From the NCBI GenBank assembly GCA_003640385.1, contig RCAB01000869.1, forward strand, positions 1 to 14,968: a stretch of 14,968 nucleotides of DNA, written 5' to 3'. The position numbers were made by a program, and so were the translations under genes. Numbering within the stretch: the first letter of the stretch is position 1; each line of letters starts with the position of its first letter. Below the pieces are notes generated by a model, which was not told where the DNA came from, did not search any database, and was given only the letters and a program-made list of their open reading frames with translations. This document shows, piece by piece, positions 1 through 8,530 of this stretch. Source of the stretch: Setaria digitata. Taxonomy: Eukaryota; Nematoda; Chromadorea; Rhabditida; Setariidae.

Positions 1-553
1 ATATATATATATATTTTATACATACATATAATGAACAAATAAATAAATGTAAGTAAATGAATAAAAATGTATATATTATGGCTAAGGATACTATGGGTGT
101 CTCCGATAAGGTCGAAATTTCTCAAAGGTCAAATCAAAATTAGAAAAAGTCATTCATCCATCGGTAGAGGAAGCAAATGATTAATAAAAACTTTAACACA
201 CAGTAGTGATAGTTCCAGTCACCAAGCTACGATAATTTTCAAACCCACTAAATTACGGATAATGTTGCAATTAACTAGTAAAAGCTAAACGAATTGACGA
301 AGATAATTAACTAAAGCTAATAACCAAAAAGTGTAAGGGAAAGTAACCTAAAAATACTTTTTTTGTGAGATTAGAAATTAGTTTAATGTTAAAAATTGCT
401 GGTCTAATTGTAATTGAACTAATTGTACAGTAGCAATAAAAATGATAACAGAGTATTAGGTTTTACTGCTGCTAAGTTTTTGTCGATGTCAAATTGATTA
501 TTTCTATAATTGAATATTATCGAATTGCAGGAAGAGAATTTCTGAAAACGAAA
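1..553. other. AT-rich left edge, presumed intron of the minus-strand gene
   Basis: The first 14 bases are an (AT)n run. A patch near 78-143 is richer in G+C than its surroundings. It is open on both strands: a 28-codon frame on plus (57-143) and a 20-codon frame on minus (153-91). Neither frame has splice signals that join it to the 1684-2559 exon. No other feature is visible here. If the minus-strand gene continues leftward, this stretch is intron. Confidence 0.4.
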
Positions 554-725
554 TTTTTCCAGTGATTTCAGATGTAAGTGAGCACAAAACATAGAACTTA
601 GGAAATAATTAGCTAAAGAAAATAAAGACAAAAANATTTTTTTTCCAGTGATTTCAGATGTAAGTGAGCACAAAACATAGAACTTAGGAAATAATTAGCT
701 AAAGAAAATAAAGGCAAAAAAAAAA
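554..725. repeat. 86-bp tandem duplication with an N at the junction
   Basis: Copy one (554-639) and copy two (640-725) are nearly identical with an exact 86-base offset, both starting with a T run and CCAGTGATTTCAG. They differ mainly at AAAGACA versus AAAGGCA near the 3' end. The only ambiguous base in the window (635) sits in the A/T-rich join between the copies. Each copy carries TTTTTCCAG and, 11 bases later on the plus strand, GTAAGTG. This is either a true recent duplication or an assembly join artefact. Confidence 0.85.
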
Positions 726-863
726 ATAATTAACTAAAGGAAATAAAAGGAAATAAAAAATGTTAAAAAATCGCGAAATTTTTGGAGTCTTATGAATAAA
801 AAGTCCAGTTTATAAGTAAGATAAAGAAAGTTTTTTTTATCAATGATCAAATTTTTATCAATG

Positions 864-889
864 TTTTTTTTTTTTTTTTTTTTTTTTTT
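864..889. repeat. T26 homopolymer
   Basis: This is the longest homopolymer run in the window, flanked on both sides by ATCAA-type sequence. TTTTTATCAATG occurs upstream and TTTTATCAAAA follows the run. Runs of 8-20 T or A recur throughout the window but are not listed separately. Its exact length is likely unreliable. Confidence 0.9.
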
Positions 890-1319
890 ATCAAAATAGT
901 GTAGCTTAAACTGAATTTTTTGCGAAAAGAAAGAATTCTTTTGGATTTAATGTGCTTTTGGTTTCCATTAATAAATTATCAAAATATAAACTGGCATAAA
1001 ATTTGGTTTGAGATCGAAGATATATGATAAGATTAAGACTAGATTCCATCTGGTGCTACCAATTTATCAAATATTTTCCCTTATGAATTGTAATAATACA
1101 AATATTTCAAATAAATCAGTTTTGAAATTAAACTTACCGCAGAATTTGTGAAGTTTATTTATAGAAAATTTTCAATTTTAGGCTTTGTTTTTTTCGTAAA
1201 TGGAGAAAAAAAAAAGCAGAATGGCAATAATAGCAATTAATTTGATTGTGAAAAAAACGAAAATTAATTTTCGACTTTTTCTCAGTTTCTTTTCTTTCGC
1301 TGTTTTCTCGTCACGGTAT

Positions 1320-1600
1320 TAATTTGAGAATAATGGAGCAAGATTTCAAAAAATTTCACCTAATGTAAATTTCAATAATGATGTGAAAAATTTCAAGGAA
1401 TTCCAATTACTGTAAATTTGAATTGTAATGTAGTAATTTTTAAAAAATTCCAGCTAATATATTCATTTGATAATTGTGAAGGAAATTCTAGAAAAAAATT
1501 TCCCAACACTATGCTAATTTGAAGAGTAATGTAATAGATTTCAAATGACATATTAATTTGAATAATTACGCAAAAAAAAAAAATTTCTAAAATTCTTGCT
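1320..1600. repeat. Diverged minisatellite, units of about 47-54 bp
   Basis: About six degenerate units each begin with an AATTTGA/AAATTTCA-like motif, followed by TAATG, a TTTCAAA or TTCCA patch and CTAATGT-like sequence. Unit starts fall near 1321, 1367, 1414, 1463, 1516 and 1555. Divergence between units is high, so the array is old. It lies in the presumed first intron of the minus-strand gene. No coding potential is seen. Confidence 0.5.
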
Positions 1601-1677
1601 GTTTCTCAAAAAATTAAAAAAAAATATTAGATTAAAAGGCAAATTGTTTTTTTTTTTTCTACGTTTTATTCTTTTAA

Positions 1678-1687
1678 ACAAACCTTT
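1678..1687 (-). other. 5' splice site ending the first coding exon
   Basis: Read on the minus strand, the sequence is AAAG|GTTTGT, with the last exon base at 1684 and the intron GT at 1683-1682. GTTTGT is a common nematode donor variant, and the exon ends on a whole codon (phase 0). Reading through would add only five residues before a stop, which favours splicing. No phase-0 acceptor followed by a sustained open frame was found between 1 and 1683, so the intron probably exceeds 1.6 kb or ends outside the window. Confidence 0.65.
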
Positions 1688-2559
1688 AACGAATCATGTA
1701 GCATAGCATCATATACGGTAGCATCAAAAAGACAATTCTCCAGTGAACGTGCAGCAAAATTACTCGTATCAACGTTTGCGTGTTTTGGTATAGAACGAGC
1801 TACACGTGGCTGCACGTCACCTAACGTTTCCAGCGCTTCCATAAGATAGACCGAATTCGTCTGATTCATTGCATCAACCGAATATGCTTTTTTTGGCAAC
1901 AATAATACTGGACTTTTCTCCGTTACTGTACGACTTTCACTACGTGATCGAATATTTGATACCGTATCCGTCGTACGTAACGGTAGTGATGATAAATCGT
2001 CCACATTAATATTTTTATTATGGTTACGGTAACTATTATTATACCGTACATGATCCATAAATGTTAAATCAACATGTTGTTGTTGTTGTTGCTGATACTG
2101 TTGTTGTTGCTGATGATACTGTTGTTGTTGCTGATACAGCTGTTGTTGTTGCTGATACTGTTGTTGTTGCTGATGATACTGTTGTTGTTGTTGTTGATGC
2201 TGCTCTTGTTGTTGTTGTTTTTGTTGATGGTGATGATACTGCTGTTGTGAGAGTTGAAATTCTTTTGCCCAACTTGTACTTGCCGATTCAAATGGTACCG
2301 TTAACGAATTCGTATTTCCCAAATTATTGTAACCGTTTTTATGAGTAGTAATATTTAAATGACTATTACTATTATGGCTATGATTATTATTATTGGTAAT
2401 AGTTTTACCATTTGACAAAAATGGTATACTTGATGAGGAATTAATCTTTTTATTATCATCCAATGACTTTGCAATGCTTCTGTTTGGTCGCTTCTTTCTC
2501 GAAAACAATGATAGAAAGAGGGAGGAATTTTTCGTCGCAGGTATATTATCAGATGACAT
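1684..2559 (-). CDS. First coding exon of a glutamine-rich protein of unknown function
   Basis: The exon encodes 292 residues in phase 0. The frame stays open for five more codons to a TAA at 1666-1668 if the intron is retained. The ATG (2557-2559) is the first in frame, because an in-frame TAG lies 18 codons upstream at 2611-2613. Residues 1-35 hold a short hydrophobic stretch (LFLSLF, 14-19) and a basic cluster (RKKRPNR, 21-27). Residues 40-85 are rich in Ser, Asn and His. Residues 105-162 contain 42 Gln, broken by Tyr and His. Residues 204-224 carry a Ser/Arg patch (RSRSESR) and PVLLLPKK. Residues 225-292 look like ordinary folded or helical sequence and continue to the splice site. There is no recognisable enzymatic domain, signal peptide or transmembrane helix. 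Polyglutamine with basic and Ser-rich segments is common in regulatory and scaffold proteins, but no function can be assigned. G+C is visibly higher than in the flanks, which supports real coding. Confidence 0.72.
2074..2247 (-). repeat. Polyglutamine-coding tandem array of 18- and 21-bp units
   Basis: This array lies inside the coding exon and encodes residues 105-162. Units encode five glutamines followed by Tyr, Tyr-His or Leu-Tyr, so blocks of 18 and 21 bp alternate. CAA and CAG codons are mixed, and the Tyr/His interruptions recur regularly. The array therefore looks like a minisatellite that grew by whole-unit duplication, not a simple CAG expansion. All length steps are multiples of three, as expected for a translated repeat. 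The complementary strand is also open by chance and gives Val/Ala/Asp-rich shadow frames. Confidence 0.85.
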
Positions 2560-2673
2560 AATTTTTCGACGGAAAAAATAATAACAAAATTTTAGCCAAA
2601 TAAGCAGATGCTAGGCAGCAAAAGATCAAAATACCGTGAAAAAAAATGAAAATCTGGAAATCTGAAAGAAAAA
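2560..2673 (-). promoter_or_regulatory. 5' UTR with candidate trans- or cis-splice acceptor
   Basis: On the minus strand, TTTTTCTTTCAG (2673-2662) matches the nematode 3' splice-site consensus closely. It lies 102 bases upstream of the ATG. The intervening leader (2661-2560) has no upstream ATG and contains an in-frame TAG at 2611-2613. The base at -3 of the ATG is A. The site could receive a spliced leader by trans-splicing or join to a distant 5' UTR exon; the sequence alone does not decide. A weaker acceptor (CCTAG) lies at 2618-2611. Confidence 0.5.
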
Positions 2674-3659
2674 TCCAAAAGCATAAAGTTTTACTTGTCA
2701 TTGAGATATAAACTTATCAGCAGTTATAAGCAAAATTCGAATTGACGGACAAGGATTGTAACTGGCATAATCATTTGAAAATACCTAGCAACATAAGTTT
2801 TTATATGAGAAAAAAAAAATATTTTATGAAAAATTCATTCAACAAACTAATTTATTTAAAACAAAAAATAAGAAAGCATCAAAAATTAAAACAAGTGAAT
2901 TATATTAATATATGATTTGAAAAATTCAACTAATGGAAAATTGAAATTGAAATTTAGAGCAAATCCAACATTCTAGCAATGTCCCCAAAATATTATTAGA
3001 ATAAATGTCAACAGTGTTCATTGTGATTTTTCAGCTGTCAACAATTTCAAAAAAAAAATGCATATATATTTGTATAAATATATATATACATATTCTTAGG
3101 GTGAAGACGACAAAAGAGGACGAAATCATATCATCCGCTTATGGCATTTTGTAATCAAACTTAATCTGATTAAATGGGTCAGGTAATTTGATGAAATTTG
3201 AAATATCATCAACAACAGTCTATTTGTAATTATAATACTGAAGTTTGATGTAAAATGAAAAATTTAGCATTTGAGTTCAAACCGATGGAAAATCTGGACA
3301 GTAAATTTTCTAATACTGAAAGTGGAATTAATGTAAATATTTAATTTTTCCATGAGAAATAAAGCGGAAAAAAGAATGGAAATAGTGATTCAATTAAAAT
3401 AGTATTATTGTATTTAAAATGGTGGGAATAGTATCGTATCTAACGAATAAATGCTGTTAACAATGAAATAAAGTGATAAAGAAATGAGTGCGAAATGTCA
3501 AAATCAGAATTTAAATTTTCAATTCCTTTTTTTTTTTTTTTCTTTTCGAAATTCTCTCTCTTATGAAACTAGTCGCTAACTGTTGCACTGAAGAAGTAAA
3601 ATTAATATGTAGTACATTCAGTGTGGATAAATTGGCAAAGTTAATGAGGAAGGCGAAAG
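2674..3659. other. AT-rich flank upstream of the coding exon, nothing recognised
   Basis: The stretch is AT-rich with short poly-A and poly-T runs, including an (AT)n stretch near 3060-3090. If the gene's leader is trans-spliced at 2662, this is promoter or outron sequence; otherwise it is a 5' intron. No TATA-box position, conserved motif or exon could be supported. Confidence 0.4.
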
Positions 3660-3915
3660 ATAAAGATAAAAGTATAACTGCTGTCATTATCATCATCGTT
3701 ATCACCATTACAATCATCAACATTCATATCAACCAACACTATCGCTATCATCACTACTCTCAGAATCTCATCACTATTGCTATCATTATCATCATCATCA
3801 TCAACATCACTGCCATCACCACTGCTATCATCATTATTACCAGAGTCTCATCACTGCTGCTATCATTATCATCTCCACTATCATTTCAAATGCCGCTATC
3901 ATCATATATCATTAG
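3660..3915. repeat. Degenerate (ATC)n tract with 80-bp higher-order duplication
   Basis: The plus strand is dominated by ATC/ATT/ACC triplets. Superimposed is a longer period. The segment 3761-3793 (starting CAGAATCTCATCACT) recurs at 3841-3873 with 30 of 33 bases identical, exactly 80 bp away. GCTATCATCA likewise recurs at 3744 and 3824, and GCTATC again at 3895. Open frames through it give Ile/Thr- or Met-rich translations that reflect the repeat and not a protein. Confidence 0.75.
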
Positions 3916-4023
3916 ACTTCACGTAACAGCTATCACCACCATCCCTCGCACAACAGTTGAGGAACATGGCAAGTGAGGAAAGGGACAAGTGCCAAATGAC
4001 TGCACTGTTCCCTCCTATGTATA

Positions 4024-4175
4024 TGTCTGTCTGTCTGTCTGTGTAGGTGTGCGATAGCGTGTACGCAGGGGCGTAAACGAAGGTAGGAGGGGGCGTGCGC
4101 ACACGCAACGGAGTGTACGGAGGTAGGCGTACGTGTAGGTACGTGTAGGATACGAGAAAAGCGTGTGTGTGAAGA
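4024..4175. other. GC-rich, CpG-containing island with (TGTC)n
   Basis: A (TGTC)n run (about 4024-4043) is followed by sequence that is roughly half G+C and dense in CpG, in sharp contrast to the surroundings. It contains tandem copies of GTACGTGTAG near 4126-4147 and a small hairpin, GCGTG-CGCA-CACGC. The plus strand is strongly G/T-biased. It lies about 1.5 kb upstream of the minus-strand ATG. It could be a regulatory region or a degenerate GT-rich repeat; the sequence alone does not decide. Confidence 0.6.
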
Positions 4176-4550
4176 GGTTTGTAAATGTACTAAAGAAATG
4201 ATCTGAGTGATGAGATGAGTAGAAGCTATTTTTTTGGAGGGATGATATTTAACGTACAAAAATTTCACTTCTTTTTATCGATTTTTTTTTTCCCATTCGA
4301 ATGTAATTTCTTTTCCTTCTCTTCATTACCAATTCTTTCTCACTTTTTTTTTCCTTTTTTTTTTTCTTTCAGTAAAAATTTGATTTAAAAAAAAAAAAAA
4401 CAGAAAATTGTTAAAATTTAAAAAAGAAATTTTTTCCATAAAATTTAATTAAATTATAATTATCGATAAAAATGATGATTGGGGAAGTGTTTCAGTTAAC
4501 AGTTTAGTCTTTTATCATTTGTAAATTATTTGGAATAATTATCAATTAGA

Positions 4551-4717
4551 AATATCAATAATCTTTTAAAGGAGGAAGAAAAGGACGAGGAACCGTGGAG
4601 AAGCGGGCAATGGGAGTTTGGTGGTAGAAAGAATACCAATTAGTGAAAAATAATTTTCTCCTCCGCTTCTCCGCGGTTCCTCTTCCTTTTCTTCCCCATA
4701 GGGTAATTATTAATATT
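4551..4717. repeat. Fold-back inverted repeat, 35-bp arms plus AT outer arms
   Basis: Arms 4572-4606 and 4663-4697 pair over 35 positions: 32 Watson-Crick pairs, one G-T and two mismatches. They surround a 56-base loop. The left arm contains GAGGAACCGTGGAGAAGCGG. After an unpaired patch, pairing resumes almost in register between 4551-4562 and 4706-4717 (11 of 12). A transcript from either strand would form a long hairpin. It could be a MITE or palindromic element, or a small-RNA precursor. It encodes no protein. Confidence 0.8.
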
Positions 4718-6825
4718 ATTTTAATAAGCGAAAAGCATAAACTAATTCATTTGTAAATTTAAATATTTTGCGAATGCAATTGGAGGAAATTACTGGCTAT
4801 TATGAAATTATCATTTTTTTTCTTTCGAATTAAAATTATGAATGGTAAACGTTATCAGTTATCAATAAATTGCATGCAAAAATGATATCCTTAAGGGTGC
4901 AAAAAGCAAAAAAAAAAATGATTGAATGAGGAGAAAGTGAAAAGGGTAAAAAATGATTGAATGGATCTTTTTTTTTTTTTCAATTTTTTGATTTCAATCA
5001 CTCCTTTTTTTTGCTTTGTTTTTTTTTTTCCCCTTTTAAATAAGTATTTTAATAAATATTTAATTGTTTTGCCACTAAATTTCAGATGAAATTATTGCAG
5101 TAATTCTTGTCCTCCCTTTAAGCAATTCTCGACAAATATCTACTAAAATCCAAATAGCAATGAGTAGGCAAATTTTTCATTTTAAAATTAATTTAACGAT
5201 TGTTTCAGTGATAATTATCTTAATTCATATATGCATGCATCTTTGTTTCCAGTGAGCAAATGAAAAATTAACAATCTCTTGAATTCATGATAGTTTTTTT
5301 TATCAGCGAAAGGAGCTGTTCTGATAATATGAAGTAAACATTTGGAAAAGTATTAAACTAGGTACTTAAATGAGAAAAGAAAGAAAAACTTAGTAATTTA
5401 AAATAAGTATTTAAAAAAATTTTGAAATATTAATGATACATTTAGGGAAACTAAATGATTAAATGAATAAACATTGCATAATCAATCATTTGTCAACTTT
5501 CAGTCGTACTTTCATTTTCCATTCAATTAGTATCTCCATTATCACATTTAACCTTTTCCATATCTTTTTCGTTTCCCTGAATTTAATCAAATTTAACGCT
5601 TCATCAATTCTTCAACCTGTGACTTTTAATGCTTCGATATCATAAATTCCTGACAATTAACCTTAATTAATAATAATTATTTGCTTCCAAAATAATAATA
5701 TTTACGCTTAAATTTTTATAATTCCTGTGAAAAAAAAAAAAGATAATTTTCATTTAAATTGAAACTGTTCAATTTTTCATCTCCAAACATAAATAAGTTT
5801 TTTATTAAGACAGTAAAATATTTTTTTTTGTTTTATTTTTTATTCTTTTTTTTTTTCTCCTCGCAAAATAAGTGTTTAACGGAACTGAATTCGTTTATCT
5901 TGCTTGGTTTGCACTAAAAGTTTTTTTTTTTTTTGATAATCATTTAATCAGTTATAGATACAGTACATATATTAGTATATCAAATCGTTTTTTTTTTTTC
6001 GAATTTATTGTACTATAAATCACTGAAAAGAATACATAATTAAAAATCGATCCTTCTAGTCAACAAAACCAAAAAAAGAAAAAAACGGACGAATCATTTA
6101 TTTATTTATTTTCTTTCAAATTAAATAAAATTTTGAGATAAAACAGAAAATGAAAGCAAAAAAGAGAAACGAAATATAAGATGAGAGCAAATATTTCAAC
6201 TGAACCTGTTTTAATTTCATTATAAGTCAGTAATGTTTACTTTGAAATTGTAATTAGGTTCGAGAAAAATCGGAAGTGAAATCTTGAATTGATAATTGAT
6301 CGATTAGTTAATTTTCTTTATAGAAAAATGAAAGGGATTAATCAATTTAAGTTCAGATTATAGATTTTTCTTAACTTCTTAAAGGATATTATTATTGTAC
6401 TTGTGTCATCTTGATGATAAAAGTAAAAGATAAAAAAGGCAAGATTGTAATAATAATTGACTAAATCAACTTTGAATATCAATTATCATATCAGTGATAG
6501 AGGATAAAAAATGCTGTAGCAAATGATGTTAGCGTTTAATTATATTAATTAATTATATTATTTAGTTCGAAAAGGATTCATCACTTTTTTTTCTTTTCTT
6601 TTACAAAATATCTAGTTTTCTATATTCTATCGCGATTGATGTTTTATTGAATTATCTCATTGATTTAACAACTTAAATTGATCCACTTAATTAATACGTT
6701 AATGATTTAACAAGGTTTTTTTTGCCTCTATGTACTGTTACACTTTCTTAAAAAAACTGATGGAGAAGATCCTATCATTCAATTTTTCAAATCATTTTTT
6801 TTAAATTAAAAAAAAATGATCAATG
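4718..6825. other. AT-rich stretch without recognisable genes
   Basis: This stretch has many T and A runs. TGCATGCA palindromes occur at 4871-4878 and 5232-5239, and AAAATGATTGAATG is repeated near 4916 and 4951. A short plus-strand open frame at 5463-5645 has the AT-driven composition of the flanks, with no splice or homology support. No coding exon, RNA gene or regulatory element could be supported. Confidence 0.4.
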
Positions 6826-6827
6826 AC

Positions 6828-6864
6828 AGAGAGAGAGAGAGAGGGAGGAAAGAAAGAAAGAAAG
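6828..6864. repeat. (GA)n followed by (GAAA)n microsatellite
   Basis: Alternating AG runs from 6828 to about 6843 and passes through GGGAGG into (GAAA)n up to 6864. It is a polypurine tract on the plus strand. The polypyrimidine tract 520 bases to the right (7366-7425) is its strand opposite. Confidence 0.9.
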
Positions 6865-6991
6865 CAATCTCGAGTTTCGAATTTACTTTCTTGAGGAAAA
6901 AAAAAATGTAGCGAGGAAAACAGAGCTAATACTTGGTAACAATTAATATTGCGAATATTGATTAAACAAGTTAAATACTTTTATAAAAATT

Positions 6992-7002
6992 ACTTACCTG
7001 AA
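6992..7002 (-). other. Exact consensus donor (TTCAG|GTAAGT), candidate 5' UTR exon end or ratchet site
   Basis: Read on the minus strand, 7002-6992 is TTCAGGTAAGT, a perfect U1-complementary donor on the same strand as the only gene. Joining it to the acceptor at 2662 would remove an intron of about 4.3 kb. TTCAG directly before GTAAGT also makes it an AG|GT zero-length-exon (recursive splice) motif, with T-rich sequence upstream. No exon body can be defined from sequence alone. Confidence 0.3.
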
Positions 7003-7365
7003 GTTATAAGGAATTTTTTAAAAGATTTTAAAAAGAAAAGTTTAAAAATCGATATTTATCTCCTTTTTTAAATAATTTACGATTTTTTTGCTTGAAATTA
7101 CAGCTTTTATGAAGCATTTTGTGAAAAATTGTAAAATAATATTGAAATTATAAGGAACGAATTATTTATGAGTTAACATTTATCTATTTTTCTCTTTTAA
7201 CTTGTTAATTAATTAAAATCACAAATTGTACGAAATATTTTGGAGAAGTATAAAAGATTGAGGTAATATATGATTGAAAAGGAGAAGAAAAATTCATCGG
7301 CTAAAATCAAAACTACAAAGGTTAGTGTAGACTGAGAAAACCAAAAAGGGACAAAACAGCTAATA
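7003..7365. other. AT-rich, nothing recognised
   Basis: This is AT-rich sequence with short A/T runs. On the minus strand it provides a T-rich lead-in (CTTTTCTTTTT) to the AG|GT site at 6998. No open frame or structured repeat was seen. Confidence 0.4.
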
Positions 7366-7433
7366 CTCTCTCTTCCTCTCCCTCTTTCTTCGTCTCCCTC
7401 TCTCTCTCTCTCTCTCTCTCTTCTTGATGACAG
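7366..7433 (+). repeat. Polypyrimidine tract with (CT)12 ending in CAG|GTAAAC
   Basis: CT-rich sequence from 7366 includes an uninterrupted (CT)12 at 7398-7421. It is followed by TTCTTGATGACAG and immediately GTAAAC. The arrangement of a long pyrimidine tract, CAG and then GT resembles a 3' splice site abutting a donor on the plus strand. No plus-strand gene is evident, so the repeat call is firm and the splice interpretation weak. Confidence 0.85.
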
Positions 7434-8530
7434 GTAAACATTTTACACTTCATTAAATAATTTCATGATTTAAATGTGCATTTTCTCGTCGTTGAAACGA
7501 TACCTGCTCTATATCATAGTATTATATGTAAAATTGGACCACCGAAATTGTTGGGATTAAAATTTTTAAATCAATTTATTACTATTAAATAATAATTGAT
7601 GAAATCTGTCATGTTAAAGTTATGAAGTTAATAAATAATAATTGTATTAAATGGTAATGATTTGAGTTAAATTTATGCTATTGAATTATCGAATGAGTAA
7701 GTAATTTTAGAAACCTTTTGTAAAATTTGATAAACAAATTAAATTAATTTAGAATAGAAAGAAAAAGCAAAAATATATTTATGAGGTGAAAGAGAAAGAG
7801 AAATGATCATGAAAGATGAAGTGCATCATGGATGAGGAAATGTTTGATAAATTTCATTATGATAATTTCCTCACTATGATTAATCGATTATAGATTTGAT
7901 ATAAGTAATCTTTAAGTTCTTGAAAAAATTACGAACACTTGATAATTATGATCGGTTCGTGATTATGAGAAATGTTAAATTTAATATAAGCGAGAGATAA
8001 TCACGAAGGCTTCTTGATAATATCATTTCAGTCATATCAATTGATAAAATTCACACATATGAAAAAAATGATAATTATGATAGTTATTCGTAATAATAGG
8101 AAATTTTTCTTAATTTTATTTAGCTAATAAATTAATTTTTTTTTTCTTCTTTTTAGCAAAAAAAAAGAAAAACAGGCAGCTATTTGAAGTTTAAATTTTT
8201 TTTTTTTGTTATGAATAGGCTGAAATAAATAAGGAACAACTGTTATGTGGAACTAATAAAAAAAAAAACTAAATGTAACAATTTTTCTTTTCTAAAATTT
8301 TTCATTTTCTATCTTTTTCAGAAATATTTTACAATTACAATTTTTTTTTTACAACTGTTACATCTTTTTTTTTATAAGAGCAAAGCCTAACAAATAACAT
8401 TGTTATTGCAAAAAAAAAAAATTTGCCAATAAGAATATCAAATTTGTGAAATTTCTAAATTTCCTCCTTTTTTTCAACTATTACTGTTAATATTATTAAT
8501 GAGAAATAATTAATGAAAGTCTTGCTATCA
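7434..8530. other. AT-rich stretch without recognisable genes
   Basis: A small inverted repeat, TGAGGAAAT (7833-7841) with ATTTCCTCA (7865-7873), and several GATAATTATGAT-like repeats between 7930 and 8080 are visible. No open reading frame or RNA gene could be supported. Confidence 0.4.

Noticed and set aside
419..673. Minus-strand open frame of 84 codons as a second exon
   Set aside because: It crosses the duplication junction and the N. The acceptor at 542 would enter this frame in the wrong phase for the phase-0 exon.
1129..1140. Minus-strand donor GCG|GTAAGTTT as the end of a second exon
   Set aside because: The donor itself is good, but the upstream acceptors give frames that hit a stop within a few codons in phase 0. 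No exon can be drawn.
2061..2348. Plus-strand and alternative minus-strand frames over the polyglutamine tract
   Set aside because: They are shadows of a triplet repeat: Val/Ala/Asp, Asn/Ser and Thr strings. The 1684-2559 frame has the start, stop and splice context.
3172..3190. Plus-strand ATGGGTCAG|GTAATT as a tiny first coding exon
   Set aside because: A three-codon exon with a donor can occur by chance, and no downstream plus-strand coding exon is visible.
3563..3976. Plus-strand open frame of 137 codons
   Set aside because: Most of it is the ATC repeat read as poly-Ile/Thr. Only the first part is kept, as a low-interest finding.
3933..4268. Minus-strand open frame of 111 codons over the GC-rich island
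   Set aside because: Its sequence (HRQTDRHIH and His/Pro/Thr-rich text) is the translation of the TGTC and GT-rich repeats. It lacks splice or homology support.
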